A stretch of 64,000 nt of DNA from positions 20,848-84,847 of the forward strand of contig NJBN01000014.1 in assembly GCA_005223185.1 (NCBI GenBank), in the 5' to 3' direction. Position numbers and translations under genes: made by a program. The stretch is from a candidate division LCP-89 bacterium B3_LCP. Lineage in GTDB: Bacteria > Electryoneota > B3-LCP. Numbering within the stretch: position 1 is the stretch's first letter; each line of letters opens with the position of its first letter. The notes below the pieces were generated by a model that was not told where the DNA came from, did no database searches, and saw only the letters and a program-made list of their open reading frames with translations. Below, piece after piece: positions 27,553 to 36,720 of this stretch.

Positions 27553-30196
27553 TGACGATAACTCCACATTTGTGAGCGATGAATAACCTGTTGCCATTAT
27601 GGCCTATCCCGATTACACTCCAGTCCTTCAATTGAAGTCGGTCTCCATATCGTGAAGATATCCCTGATCCAGTATAAATAGTCCGAGCTTTTCCTGTCGA
27701 TATATCGACTTGGTAAACGTTCCCTTTATCGGTGCCGCAGAAGAACATATTGCTATACAGATGAGGTGCAGTATGAATGGTTGATCCGTCTATGTCTTGT
27801 TCCAGTGATCCTGAATGGATGCGCTGAGATTGGTCGAAAGCATTACCTCTGGGAATCACATACCATGTGCCTCCTTCAGACATCAGGAGGATATTTGACT
27901 CATCGGCGGTTTGCCAGGACCTTAAAGGCAGGAAAGCATCTTCATATAAACTCAATGGAATTTGACGCGTTTTTTGCATGTTGCGAAGATCAATCCAATG
28001 TCCGTAGGCATTACCTGTAACCACCCAGGTATAGTCCTGGTCTGCGAGATGATAGACGAAACGTACGTCACTGTCTAATTCCACTTCTCTGATTGTATCC
28101 AATGTAATGGAACGTAATTCCTGATTATAAGCAATCGAGATTTCTATCAGTTGATCACCCGAGAGGATGTGCATAATATCAGGTGAACTTGCACAGGGGT
28201 AAATCTCATTGATTTGTGAGTAAATCCCTTTAAGAGAACTTTCTTTAGGCATTCGGTAAGATACTCCACTTCCTTCCGAACTGCTTCCACCAAGTTCCAA
28301 ATAAGACTGACCGTCAAAATGTTGCGCAGAATACAGTAGCCCCACTCTGTTATTTAGAGGATCAAAGCCGAAGTTTACTATACTAAGACCATTGAAAGCT
28401 GGAATATTGATCGTATTTCCATCCGTGTTTAATAAGAACTTCCCCACCTCTCCCTCCATAACGGCGACCCATAATTGATTGTCATAAAGCACCGGTTCGT
28501 CCAGGAATATAGCTCCCGGGGCACTTATTTTAACGGCATTGTCTAATTTGGGGAAATAGGGTATTCGAAAAATGGACTGGTTCATATCCAGCAGGAGAAT
28601 TTCGTCATGCGTGAAAGCAACAGATTTTGCACTATTAACAGGCTCTATACCAAACCGGTTCAGTTCCTTCTGCTCGAGGAAATCATAGCAGACCAGCTCG
28701 CTCTTTGGACTCGGGATGGTCTGATAAAGAAAAAATAGATGTTTATGAGGACTCACCGTGGTTAAAATGGGTTTGAAGGCATTGATTTTTTCAAATTGTG
28801 CTAAACTATCCTCTCGCCATTCTTCATGTGTATAGGGATCCGGTTGGCGGAATACGTATATTTTGAGCAAATCGCCGAATAAGAAGAAGTGGTCCGGCCT
28901 GGACCATTCTTTGTAAGCTTGGTATAAATCAATATGAAGATTAGAGGTTTTCTGCTGGTTTATGATTTTTTCAGGTAGATTTTTCAGCTTAGTGGTCCCT
29001 TCATTAGGATCATAGTGCAACAGATGTATCGTGAATGTTACTTCATCAGTTTCTTCATCCACTCTGTTGACCATGGTATCGACAACAGCGATCGTAGTTT
29101 CCTGGGTATATTGAAGCGGAAAAACCTTCTCAACAATCGAGCGCGGTATAATCCTGACGCGAGCCAAACTCAGGTTACTGAGAGTATGTTGTGATAGACT
29201 GTGAACATGCTGAGGTTTGAAGGCAGTATTAGCTGAAAAATCCCAGATCAAGGTCGAATCCTGTCTCCCTAATTGGATTAAATCAACAAAAAGAAAAATC
29301 CTGTGGCTGTTCGGTTCATAATGCGGTTGCATATGAATTTCCATCTCGGAAAAAGGGATCTGCCTCAATTCTCTGATAATTTTTTCGATTTCACACAGAT
29401 CCCAGGTAGGCTCAGCGCAATTGAGCCAGTTAGCCAGGAGTGCACATTGACCAGTTTGATCTTTAGCTCCCATCAGGATTTTACTTTGAACTACTGGTGT
29501 GTTTTTAGGGTAACTGTAGAACAGAAGCGGTGGAGAGGTGGCAGTACAATTTTCAGGCAGAGTCAGTTCTTTTGTGATAGTTTCGACGAATGATTCACTA
29601 CTGGGAAGGTGGTTAAAAGAACTGTAATGCAGTTTACTCCCTCCGTTTGTAATATAGATGAGATCGTATCGCTGGTGGAGATCTCTCTCATAATTGAGAA
29701 AAATGAAATTGCGTTCGACTGAAATTTCTTCCCAAAGTTCATTGGCCGGAAATAGATGTTTACCATTTAATTTTGACACGACCATCATTCGATCCGGCTT
29801 TTTACCGGTTTCATCCAGCATGAAGAGAAAAACGGCCTGGGCGCGTTGCAACATATGGAATTCTCTAGCTAATCCGGTCAATGGGATGGACAGTGTCCAC
29901 AATGATCCAGTTTTTCCGAACTGCTGGTCCAGATTGACTGCGGCGATCAAGACCTGGTTCTGGATGTAATCAATGTCGTGGTACAAACAGATGTGATCAG
30001 GATCCGACTGCTCTAACAGCCCCGTCATTTGTGTGGATTCATTTAGATCGTACCAAAAATCCAGTGCAGAAGCATTGACTTCAGGTTGTTGAGCCGACAC
30101 CTGCGGGATAGGGAAACTCCGTAGCCAGGACAACACAACAATCGTCAAGGCACACTTTAGAGCGAATTGATTTTTTGTACTTAATAGAAGGCGCAT
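27539..30196 (-). CDS. Large secreted protein, probable beta-propeller
   Basis: The frame opens at GTG 30205, but I prefer ATG 30196, after which comes a basic stretch and a hydrophobic helix (CALTIVVLSWLRSFPIPQVSA) that makes a signal peptide. The product has about 885 residues. Its C-terminal two thirds alternate short beta strands with Trp/Asp turns (for example VTGNAYGHWIDLRNMQKTRQIPLS and MFFCGTDKGNVYQVDISTGKARTIY), typical of WD40 or PQQ-like propellers. No family is certain. It is the first gene of the long minus-strand block, so it marks the likely start of the transcript. A TATAAT-like box on the minus strand at 30285-30290 could be its -10 element, although no good -35 box was found. 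Confidence 0.68.
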   Translation of the reverse strand: MRLLLSTKNQFALKCALTIVVLSWLRSFPIPQVSAQQPEVNASALDFWYDLNESTQMTGLLEQSDPDHICLYHDIDYIQNQVLIAAVNLDQQFGKTGSLWTLSIPLTGLAREFHMLQRAQAVFLFMLDETGKKPDRMMVVSKLNGKHLFPANELWEEISVERNFIFLNYERDLHQRYDLIYITNGGSKLHYSSFNHLPSSESFVETITKELTLPENCTATSPPLLFYSYPKNTPVVQSKILMGAKDQTGQCALLANWLNCAEPTWDLCEIEKIIRELRQIPFSEMEIHMQPHYEPNSHRIFLFVDLIQLGRQDSTLIWDFSANTAFKPQHVHSLSQHTLSNLSLARVRIIPRSIVEKVFPLQYTQETTIAVVDTMVNRVDEETDEVTFTIHLLHYDPNEGTTKLKNLPEKIINQQKTSNLHIDLYQAYKEWSRPDHFFLFGDLLKIYVFRQPDPYTHEEWREDSLAQFEKINAFKPILTTVSPHKHLFFLYQTIPSPKSELVCYDFLEQKELNRFGIEPVNSAKSVAFTHDEILLLDMNQSIFRIPYFPKLDNAVKISAPGAIFLDEPVLYDNQLWVAVMEGEVGKFLLNTDGNTINIPAFNGLSIVNFGFDPLNNRVGLLYSAQHFDGQSYLELGGSSSEGSGVSYRMPKESSLKGIYSQINEIYPCASSPDIMHILSGDQLIEISIAYNQELRSITLDTIREVELDSDVRFVYHLADQDYTWVVTGNAYGHWIDLRNMQKTRQIPLSLYEDAFLPLRSWQTADESNILLMSEGGTWYVIPRGNAFDQSQRIHSGSLEQDIDGSTIHTAPHLYSNMFFCGTDKGNVYQVDISTGKARTIYTGSGISSRYGDRLQLKDWSVIGIGHNGNRLFIAHKCGVIVNVNI

Positions 30197-30205
30197 TTTC
30201 CGCAC

Positions 30206-31104
30206 TCATCTGATATTAGCTTCGACGATATTCTTTCGATTGGTATATTAAACTATTTTCTCACCTGTTACATCAGGCAGTCAAATTATAGAGTGACATG
30301 CTGTTCACTTTCCAGTGTAAACAGGAGAAAACACTATTGCTTTTTAGGAATGTCTTTTTGTGGGTGACTCTGTGGGAAATCTGGGATTGAAGATTATCCA
30401 TTTTAACTGCACAAAGTGGGCTTTAAATCGTGCAGTGGATTAATCGCTGCTATTTTCCTACATGAACCTGAAGCAAGGTAAGCCACCTTCTGAAGTATCG
30501 ATAATCGCACAAGTAGATTGGTTGTTGACGTCTCTTCACAGCGTCAACGCCATAATTTATTTTTCCAGAACACAAAACATCGTTTGTGAATTGTCGTATT
30601 TCGTGCCGAATCAACATGTGAAGTCCAGCCTGATAGTTTATGAGTCTTTAGTAGATGGTATTCTTCAGGGGATAATCTCACTTGAACGAATTCATCGAGG
30701 AGAGGCAGTGGCCGTAAGGCAATGCTTTTCAGAAATTTGTGGAATTGTAAATGGAAAACCATTGGGAAGAGGAACGATTTAAGGTAGGGTATCTGGACCA
30801 TCATGGAGAGCTCTTGATTAACGCCAGAAAAACTGGGGAATATAGTGAAAGTTAAATTTAAGTTATTATTATGAAAAGTCAAGGGGAGAAATCATTTATT
30901 TTTTATGGCAGTGATCAATATTTAGTACTGCTGGAGGTATGGCGCCAGATGTCTCTGACCAAAGCCTGAGTTAACAAACTCGATATGGAACTTGACGCTT
31001 AGAATTGTATCCAACATGCGACAGGGAGGATTTAGGGTGCAGCGACCTCGACTGCGAGTACAAAGAGCTGCGATACGAATTAAAGATCCGCATGGTCCGC
31101 CCAT
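30206..31104. other. About 900 bases without a supportable gene
   Basis: Two opposed frames overlap here (about 30462-30782 on plus, 30544-30882 on minus), but neither has a ribosome binding site, a recognisable motif or a sensible amino acid pattern. The left 100 bases should hold the promoter of the long minus-strand block. The rest reads like degraded sequence joined to the mobile-element scar on its right. Confidence 0.45.
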
Positions 31105-31143
31105 AAAAATACCCCAACGACGCTAAGTCGACAATTGGGGTAT
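31105..31143 (-). terminator. Intrinsic terminator on minus strand
   Basis: A perfect 9-bp stem (ATACCCCAA at 31109-31117 paired with TTGGGGTAT at 31135-31143) with a 17-base loop is followed on the minus strand by a run of T (A at 31105-31109 on plus). No minus-strand gene lies just upstream of it, so it may be a relic of the mobile element or end long-range antisense transcription. Confidence 0.55.
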
Positions 31144-31166
31144 CCTCTGTTTATCCTACTATTTAA

Positions 31167-32434
31167 TTGTCGGGGCGACTGGATTTGAATCAGCGACCAC
31201 CTCAAGAAGATATACATTTATTTGTTTGTTCTTCCAACACCGATTCCTCCCAATATCAATCAGGTGCTGTTCAGTCTTTCCCTACTTTACTTTTAACACA
31301 CAATTCCCATACTCCCCCAATATTTCACAAAGAACACTATCGGAATAAGTTGAATGAATCGGATTCAGGTTCTTTATCTCTTAGTGGTATTTCTGGTTTT
31401 GTATGTATAAATGACCAGATCACCGAGTACCAGCTGGTTGGAGTAGGTGTTGATAGTCTTTCAATAGCTTTTGAGAATGGAGTTGCAAGGGGGTTTCGAA
31501 GCGCCTTTGAGAAGTGGAGATGGTTTAAGAGGAAAGGTAAGGGTAAGAGCACTCATACCATATGGCTAGGTCCTAAACTACCTAAAGGACTCAGTGTCGA
31601 GTATAAGAAATTCCATTTTGTCCCCTATGAAGCACTTTATATTCTCATCCAGCCGGACCATCTTTTAGGGCAAGATCTAGAGCCAGCGCGTGGTGAGCTT
31701 CTAATCAAAGCCTTAGAGACCGCCTCAAAGGAGCTTTCTAGGTGGTTCGGTCCCATCACTCTGGAAATGCTGCTTCATGCAAGATTGAAATCTCTGGAAA
31801 TCTGCTGGGACTTCCGCGATCTCTGGTTTCACTACCTCATCGATCTCCCCCTGAAATTCAAACGCAACGGAGAATATAAAAGTGGCTTAGAGAGTAGTAG
31901 CTCAGAGAGACTCAAATCGAACAGCCAGCAGGAATGCGATGTGGGATTGAAACAGTACACCCGCGACTGTGGATGGCGGATGTGCGATGTATTATATGAA
32001 AATTAAAGAAATGCTGTATAGGTCGCATAGAGTTCAGGTATAAAAATACTGAATCGGTTAAAGCTTTGTTGAATGCTGATGGTGAGCATCAGAACCTACT
32101 GAACTTCATGCTTAAGGAGGATGTGGTTTACAAGAAGATTGCATATAGAATTAAAGACGTGCTTCGTTTAACTCCCGGCTGCTTGGTAGTATCCAATGCC
32201 TATGCCTTCAAACTCCTCAAGGCTGATAATCCCAGAAACTTCATTCGCCTGATGAAAGCGCTTCGGATTCCGCGTGTGATGGTACCACTGCAGAAGCACC
32301 TAAAGAAGGAATTTGAGCTCATCCGGAAGTATCTTTGGAAGTATCATAATTGCATAGTGGGCTCCTATTCCGTTGAAGAGTCCTCCTCATACTGGCGGCA
32401 TACCCACCTCATACTCCAAACCAAAACCGTTTAA
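31167..32434 (+). pseudogene. Frameshifted gene, possibly a phage or plasmid replication initiator
   Basis: Two consecutive frames appear to be halves of one gene. The first ends at a TAA at 32004-32006; the second is open from about 32006 and gives CIGRIEFRYKNTESVKALL before its first usable start at 32066. The joined product would have segments GVDSLSIAF, KFHFVPYEALYIL and LKSLEICWDFR, then RIEFRYK, a pattern that reminds me of rolling-circle or filamentous-phage initiators. That identity is a weak impression. The first 30 codons lie in the tRNA-like fragment and following noncoding DNA, so the true start is unknown. The 3' part runs into a recombinase remnant. Confidence 0.45.
31170..31196 (-). 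pseudogene. tRNA-Pro-like 3' fragment (possible attachment-site relic)
   Basis: Read on the minus strand this stretch gives a T arm (GCTGA, loop TTCAAAT, CCAGT) followed by the 3' acceptor strand CGCCCCG and an A discriminator, the usual 3' end of bacterial tRNA-Pro. One T-stem pair is an A-C mismatch, and no anticodon arm or D arm follows. A 3' tRNA end without the rest of the gene is what site-specific integration into a tRNA gene leaves behind. The neighbouring plus-strand frame that begins inside it is therefore partly an artefact. Confidence 0.5.
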
Positions 32435-32678
32435 TTACGGTCCATACTGGATAACGAATTTATTCAGGCGATACCGAGAGGTTGCGGGCCTTAATAAAAG
32501 ATTCCATTTACACTGCCTGAGACATACGGCAGCAAGCGATCTGGTTCGACAAGGTATACATATGAAAAAAATCTAAAAATTCCTGGGACACTCATCTGTA
32601 ACGACAACTGAGATCTACACACACGTCTTACCGGAGGATCTGCGAGAGGTTGCTGATGCCCTAACCTGCGTCGGATAA
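32430..32678 (+). pseudogene. Tyrosine recombinase (phage integrase) C-terminal remnant with in-frame stop
   Basis: The frame encodes ITNLFRRYREVAGL, then the box II motif HCLRHTAASDLVRQG, then MKKI, a TAA at 32574-32576, and in the same frame KFLGHSSVTTTEIYTHV, ending at TAA 32676-32678. The His-x-x-Arg, Gly-His and the nucleophilic Tyr of tyrosine recombinases are all present, but the N-terminal domain and the first catalytic Arg are missing. The stop occupies the place where Gln (CAA) is usual in the IQKFLGH motif, which points to a single C-to-T change. It lies 122 bases from tRNA-Arg. The enzyme cannot be active. Confidence 0.85.
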
Positions 32679-32799
32679 TCTCGTGCAAGGTTTTTGCAAG
32701 GTTTCATACCCTGAAATCCACCAACATCCACTAAAATCCCCACTCATAAAGTATAATAACGACACCGTTAGATGCCGTTATTTCAATGCTTTGTACTTG

Positions 32800-32872
32800 T
32801 ACCCCCGCCGGGACTCGAACCCGGGCAACTGGCTCCGGAGGCCAGTGCTCTATCCAACTGAGCTACAGGGGC
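32800..32872 (-). tRNA. tRNA-Arg (anticodon CCG)
   Basis: The minus strand folds into a full cloverleaf: acceptor GCCCCTG paired with CGGGGGT, D arm GCTC..GAGC, anticodon stem CTGGC/GCCAG with loop CTCCGGA, and T arm CCGGG-TTCGAGT-CCCGG. The anticodon CCG reads CGG (Arg). The discriminator is A. No CCA is encoded after it, so CCA must be added after transcription. The first acceptor pair is a G-U wobble. The gene flanks the integrase remnant, as tRNA genes often do. Confidence 0.95.
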
Positions 32873-33005
32873 TTCAGGCTAAAAGGTACGAAAGAAATGC
32901 CCTGAAGTCAAGAAGTTTGGGATTACGTCTGCTTAAGTAAACTAATACACTGCGAGCGTTTTATCGTTCTGAATGTAAATATGAGGCAGGACAATGGGGT
33001 AGAGG

Positions 33006-35126
33006 TTACTTCAGCAATACCATCTTTTCTGTCGCTGTGTAGGTTTTAGTTTTCAACCGGGCGAAATACAGACCGGAGGGCAGATTAGCGGCATTGAATT
33101 TGAAGCTATGTTTCCCGGCTGTGAGTTCCGCATTGACCAGCTCAGCCACTTGCTGGCCACCAACGTTGTAAACGTCAAGATCAACAATGGTTCGATACGG
33201 CAAGGTAAAAGTTATTGAGGTAGCGGGGTTAAACGGATTAGGATAGGGTGTTTCAAGCTCAAATTCTTCCACCAGGTGCAAGGTATTATCAGTCTGTAAA
33301 CCGGTCGTCAGATCAGATTCATACAATCCCAGGCAATAGGTGTCAGCCAGAATGATCTTATCATCCATAAGCGCCATGTCAACAGCCGAACCGGGGGTTT
33401 CAGCCCAGGCGCTTAAAATCGGTGATTCTGGATTGGATATATCTACAACCGCTATCCCTTGATCGTGCAGCGCGACGAAAGCCATGCTGCCCGCAACGAT
33501 AATTCTCTCCGCATGACCGGGAAGATCCAGATGTGCCACTTCCAGCGCATTAACCGGATCAGCAATATCAATAATGCGGAGTCCAGCTTCGGAAGCGGCA
33601 ATTAGAGCGTATTGATCGACTACGGCAACGTCATAAGCGGAAGCAGTATCAGCAGGGATAACATTACCGATAATAGTGGGTATGTTCAGATTGGCAATAT
33701 CATATATCGTCACACCATTATTCCCCTCAGCAACAAAAAGCAGATCGCCGTCTTTGGCGAGACTTAATGCCTCATTGACGGTAATCACGTTGGTGATATA
33801 TTCCGGCACTTGTGGATCGGTGACGTCAATGACCGCAATACCCATTGCTCCATCAGCAACCCAGGCGGTATCACTATCAATCAGGGTGCGCAAGGCATAT
33901 CCCGGTGTATCGACCGTATCCAACAGAATTGGAGCGTAGGCGATATTAAGATCATACAAGGCTAGTCCAGAGGCCCCGCAGGCTGTGATTGCCAATTCGT
34001 CCTTTAAAGTGATCGAACGCGCAGAATCGGGCGTCTGTGCATAGCCTCTCCATTCCAAAGCAGAATCCACAACTTCGAAAACCTGTATGTCGTCCTGCAA
34101 CGCTGCGGCATACACGACATTATCACTACTGGCAATGCCGATAATATTTCCAAAAGGCTGATAATGCCCCAATTCGATGGGCTCATTTCCGTAGTTGGTG
34201 TGAAACGAAATCAAGCCACCTGGTCCATCAGCAACGAACAGGGTCTGTTCCTGTATGAAAGTTCCCCATACTTCGCCATCTGTGTTGATTGAATACAACG
34301 GAATTGGGATTGTAGGGATGGTTATGTCGTAGATTTTGAGACCGTCCAGACCAGCGCAGACATATAACCTGTTGCCGAACGTTTTCAGGTTAAAGTAGTC
34401 AAACGTGGTGGAAGAAGCACCCACCTGATCAAAGTTTCCGGCAGCATCAATATAGAGAACTTCCAAACCATATCCTTCTTCAGCCAGATAGAGGAAACCG
34501 TTAGAATAGGCAATTCCACGAACGATACCGGGGTTGGACGTATAGGAATCTATCGATTCGGGATCGGTGGGATCGGTAATATCGGTGGAAAAAACTCCTG
34601 TGTCCCAACCAGCAGTAATCACCTGATCGTTTACTACCACAACATCCACAGCAAAGCCGTTGATTCCAAAACTGCCTGAGATTGCCGGTATTTCAGGATT
34701 TGATATATCTAAGAGACACACACCTTCCGGTCCACAAGCAACAGCAGCGATTGATTCAGCAAAATCTATCGACCATACTTCACCGGGGAGATCTAATTGA
34801 AAGATTATTTCAGGTGAGAGAGGATTGGCAACATTTATCACTAAGAGCTCATCCTGCCAATTGGTCAGGTAGATGAGGTTATCGGTAGATTCCAGACTAT
34901 AAGCATATCCCTGCCCGGCTTCATGACTCAACGGGTACATATTTTCGGGGTTATCGACGTCTAAAGCAACCAGTCCGTAAACGCTGGCGATGAAGGCATT
35001 GTCTCCGATAACAACAGGCTCTTCATAAAAACCCGAAACGTAGAAGTCACCTGTATGAGTAATCGTTCCAGCAATGGAGCAGCATACGCTCAATGTAATC
35101 AGAATAACAGCGTTGAGAACTTTCAT
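33006..35126 (-). CDS. Secreted LVIVD-repeat beta-propeller protein with Por-type sorting domain
   Basis: ATG 35126 has GAGG 5 bases upstream and is preferred over the GTG one codon before. The 706-residue product has a signal peptide (to about residue 20), some twelve LVIVD-type blades (for example GIAVVDISNPESPILSAW, GLRIIDIADPVNALEVAHL), and a C-terminal sorting domain of about 85 residues with NPFNPATSITFTLP, LDVYNVGGQQVAELV, LPSGLYFARLKT and a basic end (KMVLLK). Such domains direct proteins through T9SS-type secretion to the surface in FCB bacteria. The ligand of the propeller is unknown. Nothing else of a secretion system lies in the window. Confidence 0.9.
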   Translation of the reverse strand: MKVLNAVILITLSVCCSIAGTITHTGDFYVSGFYEEPVVIGDNAFIASVYGLVALDVDNPENMYPLSHEAGQGYAYSLESTDNLIYLTNWQDELLVINVANPLSPEIIFQLDLPGEVWSIDFAESIAAVACGPEGVCLLDISNPEIPAISGSFGINGFAVDVVVVNDQVITAGWDTGVFSTDITDPTDPESIDSYTSNPGIVRGIAYSNGFLYLAEEGYGLEVLYIDAAGNFDQVGASSTTFDYFNLKTFGNRLYVCAGLDGLKIYDITIPTIPIPLYSINTDGEVWGTFIQEQTLFVADGPGGLISFHTNYGNEPIELGHYQPFGNIIGIASSDNVVYAAALQDDIQVFEVVDSALEWRGYAQTPDSARSITLKDELAITACGASGLALYDLNIAYAPILLDTVDTPGYALRTLIDSDTAWVADGAMGIAVIDVTDPQVPEYITNVITVNEALSLAKDGDLLFVAEGNNGVTIYDIANLNIPTIIGNVIPADTASAYDVAVVDQYALIAASEAGLRIIDIADPVNALEVAHLDLPGHAERIIVAGSMAFVALHDQGIAVVDISNPESPILSAWAETPGSAVDMALMDDKIILADTYCLGLYESDLTTGLQTDNTLHLVEEFELETPYPNPFNPATSITFTLPYRTIVDLDVYNVGGQQVAELVNAELTAGKHSFKFNAANLPSGLYFARLKTKTYTATEKMVLLK

Positions 35127-35236
35127 CACTACCTCAGGTTGTAAGTGTAATAACTTAACATTTTCTTCAGCTTAACGCAAATGCTTTTTAACAGCTGGGG
35201 AGGGTAGCGATATGTTTAAGCTTCAACAGGGTAAAT

Positions 35237-36619
35237 ATGCTTGCTTTTTTGGCTTTAGTAGCTTATATTTGCACAACCTTTAAGAATTTTCTGATGAACA
35301 GTAACCGCAACATAGCTGAAACAGCCAGGCAAGCAGGCATAGTGGGCGCCGGAGGCGCCGGATTTCCCACTCACGTCAAATTGCAAGCCAACGTCGAGGC
35401 CGTCATAGTGAATGGGGCTGAATGTGAACCCTTGTTAGCCAATGACAAAGCCTTAATGACCAACAGAACCCAGGATCTGCTGCACGGTTTGGAATTGGCT
35501 GTTAAAGCAACTGGCGCCCAGCGGTCTATCATAGCCGTAAAAGCGAAGAACAAAGACGTTATAAACCACCTGCGTTCCCGGACAGGATCGCAAGCTGTGG
35601 AAATATTCGAATTAAGCGATTATTATCCTGCAGGAGATGAACAGGAGATCGTTCGCGATGCGTTGGGTAGAACAGTTCCGGAAGCTGGTTTACCACTGGA
35701 AGTGGGCGCTTTAGTACAGAATGTGGAGACCCTGGTAAATCTGGCGAAAGCAGACGAAGGTGAGGTCGTCACGAAACGGGTATTAACCGTTGTTGGTGAG
35801 GTAGGTAAACCAGCAGTGGTGGAGGCACCCATTGGTATGTCCGCTGGAGAGGTCATCGAACAGTGCGGAGGGATCACATGTGATGATCCCATTCTTTACA
35901 TCGGTGGACCCATGATGGGCGAAGTTACCCCATCACTGGATCAGCCCATTACAAAGACTTTGAGCGGTTTGTTTATCTTGCCGAAAGATAACTTTCTCAT
36001 TCAGAAGCGCTCCATTTCCATGCGGCATATTCTGCGGCAGGCACAGGCAGCCTGCACCACCTGCATGCAGTGTACAGAAGCCTGTCCAAGATATCTGTTA
36101 GGCCACAGAATCCATCCACACAAGATCATGGGTGCGGTGTCTTTAGGTTTGACTGATCAGAGTGATACTTTCTTAGAATCGTTCCTGTGCATGTTCTGCG
36201 GGATGTGTGAATATGCCTGTCCCATGTGGCTCTCTCCGAAACGAGTCTATGCAGAAGTCCGGGCGGAACTATCAAAGAAGGGCAGCAAATATCCGAGACG
36301 CGAGAGAGACTACCGGGATCACCCCATGCGCGAAGCACGACGAATTCCTGTATCGCGCTTGATTCGCCGCTACGGATTAACGAAGTATGACAGGAAGTTA
36401 CCAGTAGAAATCAAACCACTGGAAACTCAGAAGGTACACATTCCATTGAGACAACACTTAGGCATACCGGCATCACCGATTGTTAGTGAGGGAGAGTACG
36501 TTAAAGCAGGGCAACTTTTGGGTGAGATCCCGGATGAGAAGTTAGGAGCCAGGATTCACGCTTCGATAGAAGGGAGGGTAATCCAGGTGGGACCTGAAGA
36601 GGTAATAATAGAGAGATAA
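35237..36619 (+). CDS. PduS/RnfC-like flavo-iron-sulfur oxidoreductase
   Basis: The 460-residue product matches PduS along its length: VGAGGAGFPTHVKLQA and NGAECEPLLANDKALM (FMN/NAD region), YYPAGDEQEIV, IGGPMMGE, two 4Fe-4S clusters CTTCMQCTEACPR and CMFCGMCEYACP, and a biotinyl-like C-terminal end with HIPLRQHLGIPAS. PduS reduces cobalamin in propanediol utilisation; RnfC is the related NADH-binding subunit of Rnf. ATG 35294 (MNSNRNIAETARQAG) may be the true start, since the first 19 residues are hydrophobic and PduS begins near there; ATG 35237 has only AGGG upstream. No Pdu, Eut or other Rnf gene is near, so its partner is unknown. Confidence 0.85.
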   Translation: MLAFLALVAYICTTFKNFLMNSNRNIAETARQAGIVGAGGAGFPTHVKLQANVEAVIVNGAECEPLLANDKALMTNRTQDLLHGLELAVKATGAQRSIIAVKAKNKDVINHLRSRTGSQAVEIFELSDYYPAGDEQEIVRDALGRTVPEAGLPLEVGALVQNVETLVNLAKADEGEVVTKRVLTVVGEVGKPAVVEAPIGMSAGEVIEQCGGITCDDPILYIGGPMMGEVTPSLDQPITKTLSGLFILPKDNFLIQKRSISMRHILRQAQAACTTCMQCTEACPRYLLGHRIHPHKIMGAVSLGLTDQSDTFLESFLCMFCGMCEYACPMWLSPKRVYAEVRAELSKKGSKYPRRERDYRDHPMREARRIPVSRLIRRYGLTKYDRKLPVEIKPLETQKVHIPLRQHLGIPASPIVSEGEYVKAGQLLGEIPDEKLGARIHASIEGRVIQVGPEEVIIER

Positions 36620-36640
36620 TTACCCGAACCATTCGGGTAA
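36620..36640 (+). repeat. Hairpin immediately after the PduS-like stop codon
   Basis: TTACCCGAA and TTCGGGTAA form a perfect 9-bp stem with a 3-base loop, starting one base after the stop codon. It is followed by A's rather than T's on the plus strand, so it is not a standard terminator; it may protect the 3' end of the mRNA. Confidence 0.5.
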
Positions 36641-36678
36641 AAAAAGACTAAAACCTCAGAAGACAAATTACGGGTAAA

Positions 36679-36720
36679 CAATAGGGAATGTCAACATCCA
36701 TTCCCTATTGTTATTATTCT
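36679..36720 (+). terminator. Intrinsic terminator between convergent genes
   Basis: A perfect 12-bp stem (CAATAGGGAATG at 36679-36690 with CATTCCCTATTG at 36699-36710), 8-base loop, followed by TTATTATTCT. It lies between the PduS-like gene and the convergent GNAT gene and covers the end of the latter. Confidence 0.75.

Noticed and set aside
7105..30196. Type VI secretion locus
   Set aside because: Only the phospho-signalling parts are similar. There is no TssB, TssC, Hcp, VgrG, ClpV or IcmF-like gene.
30462..30882. Two opposed open frames as genes
   Set aside because: Neither has a ribosome binding site, motif or credible composition, and they overlap each other.
31167..31300. N-terminus SGRLDLNQRPP as part of a real protein
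   Set aside because: It is the translation of a tRNA-like fragment in the wrong strand, not a coding start.
35237..36619. RnfC of a full Rnf complex
   Set aside because: No other rnf gene is adjacent and the similarity runs full length with PduS rather than RnfC.
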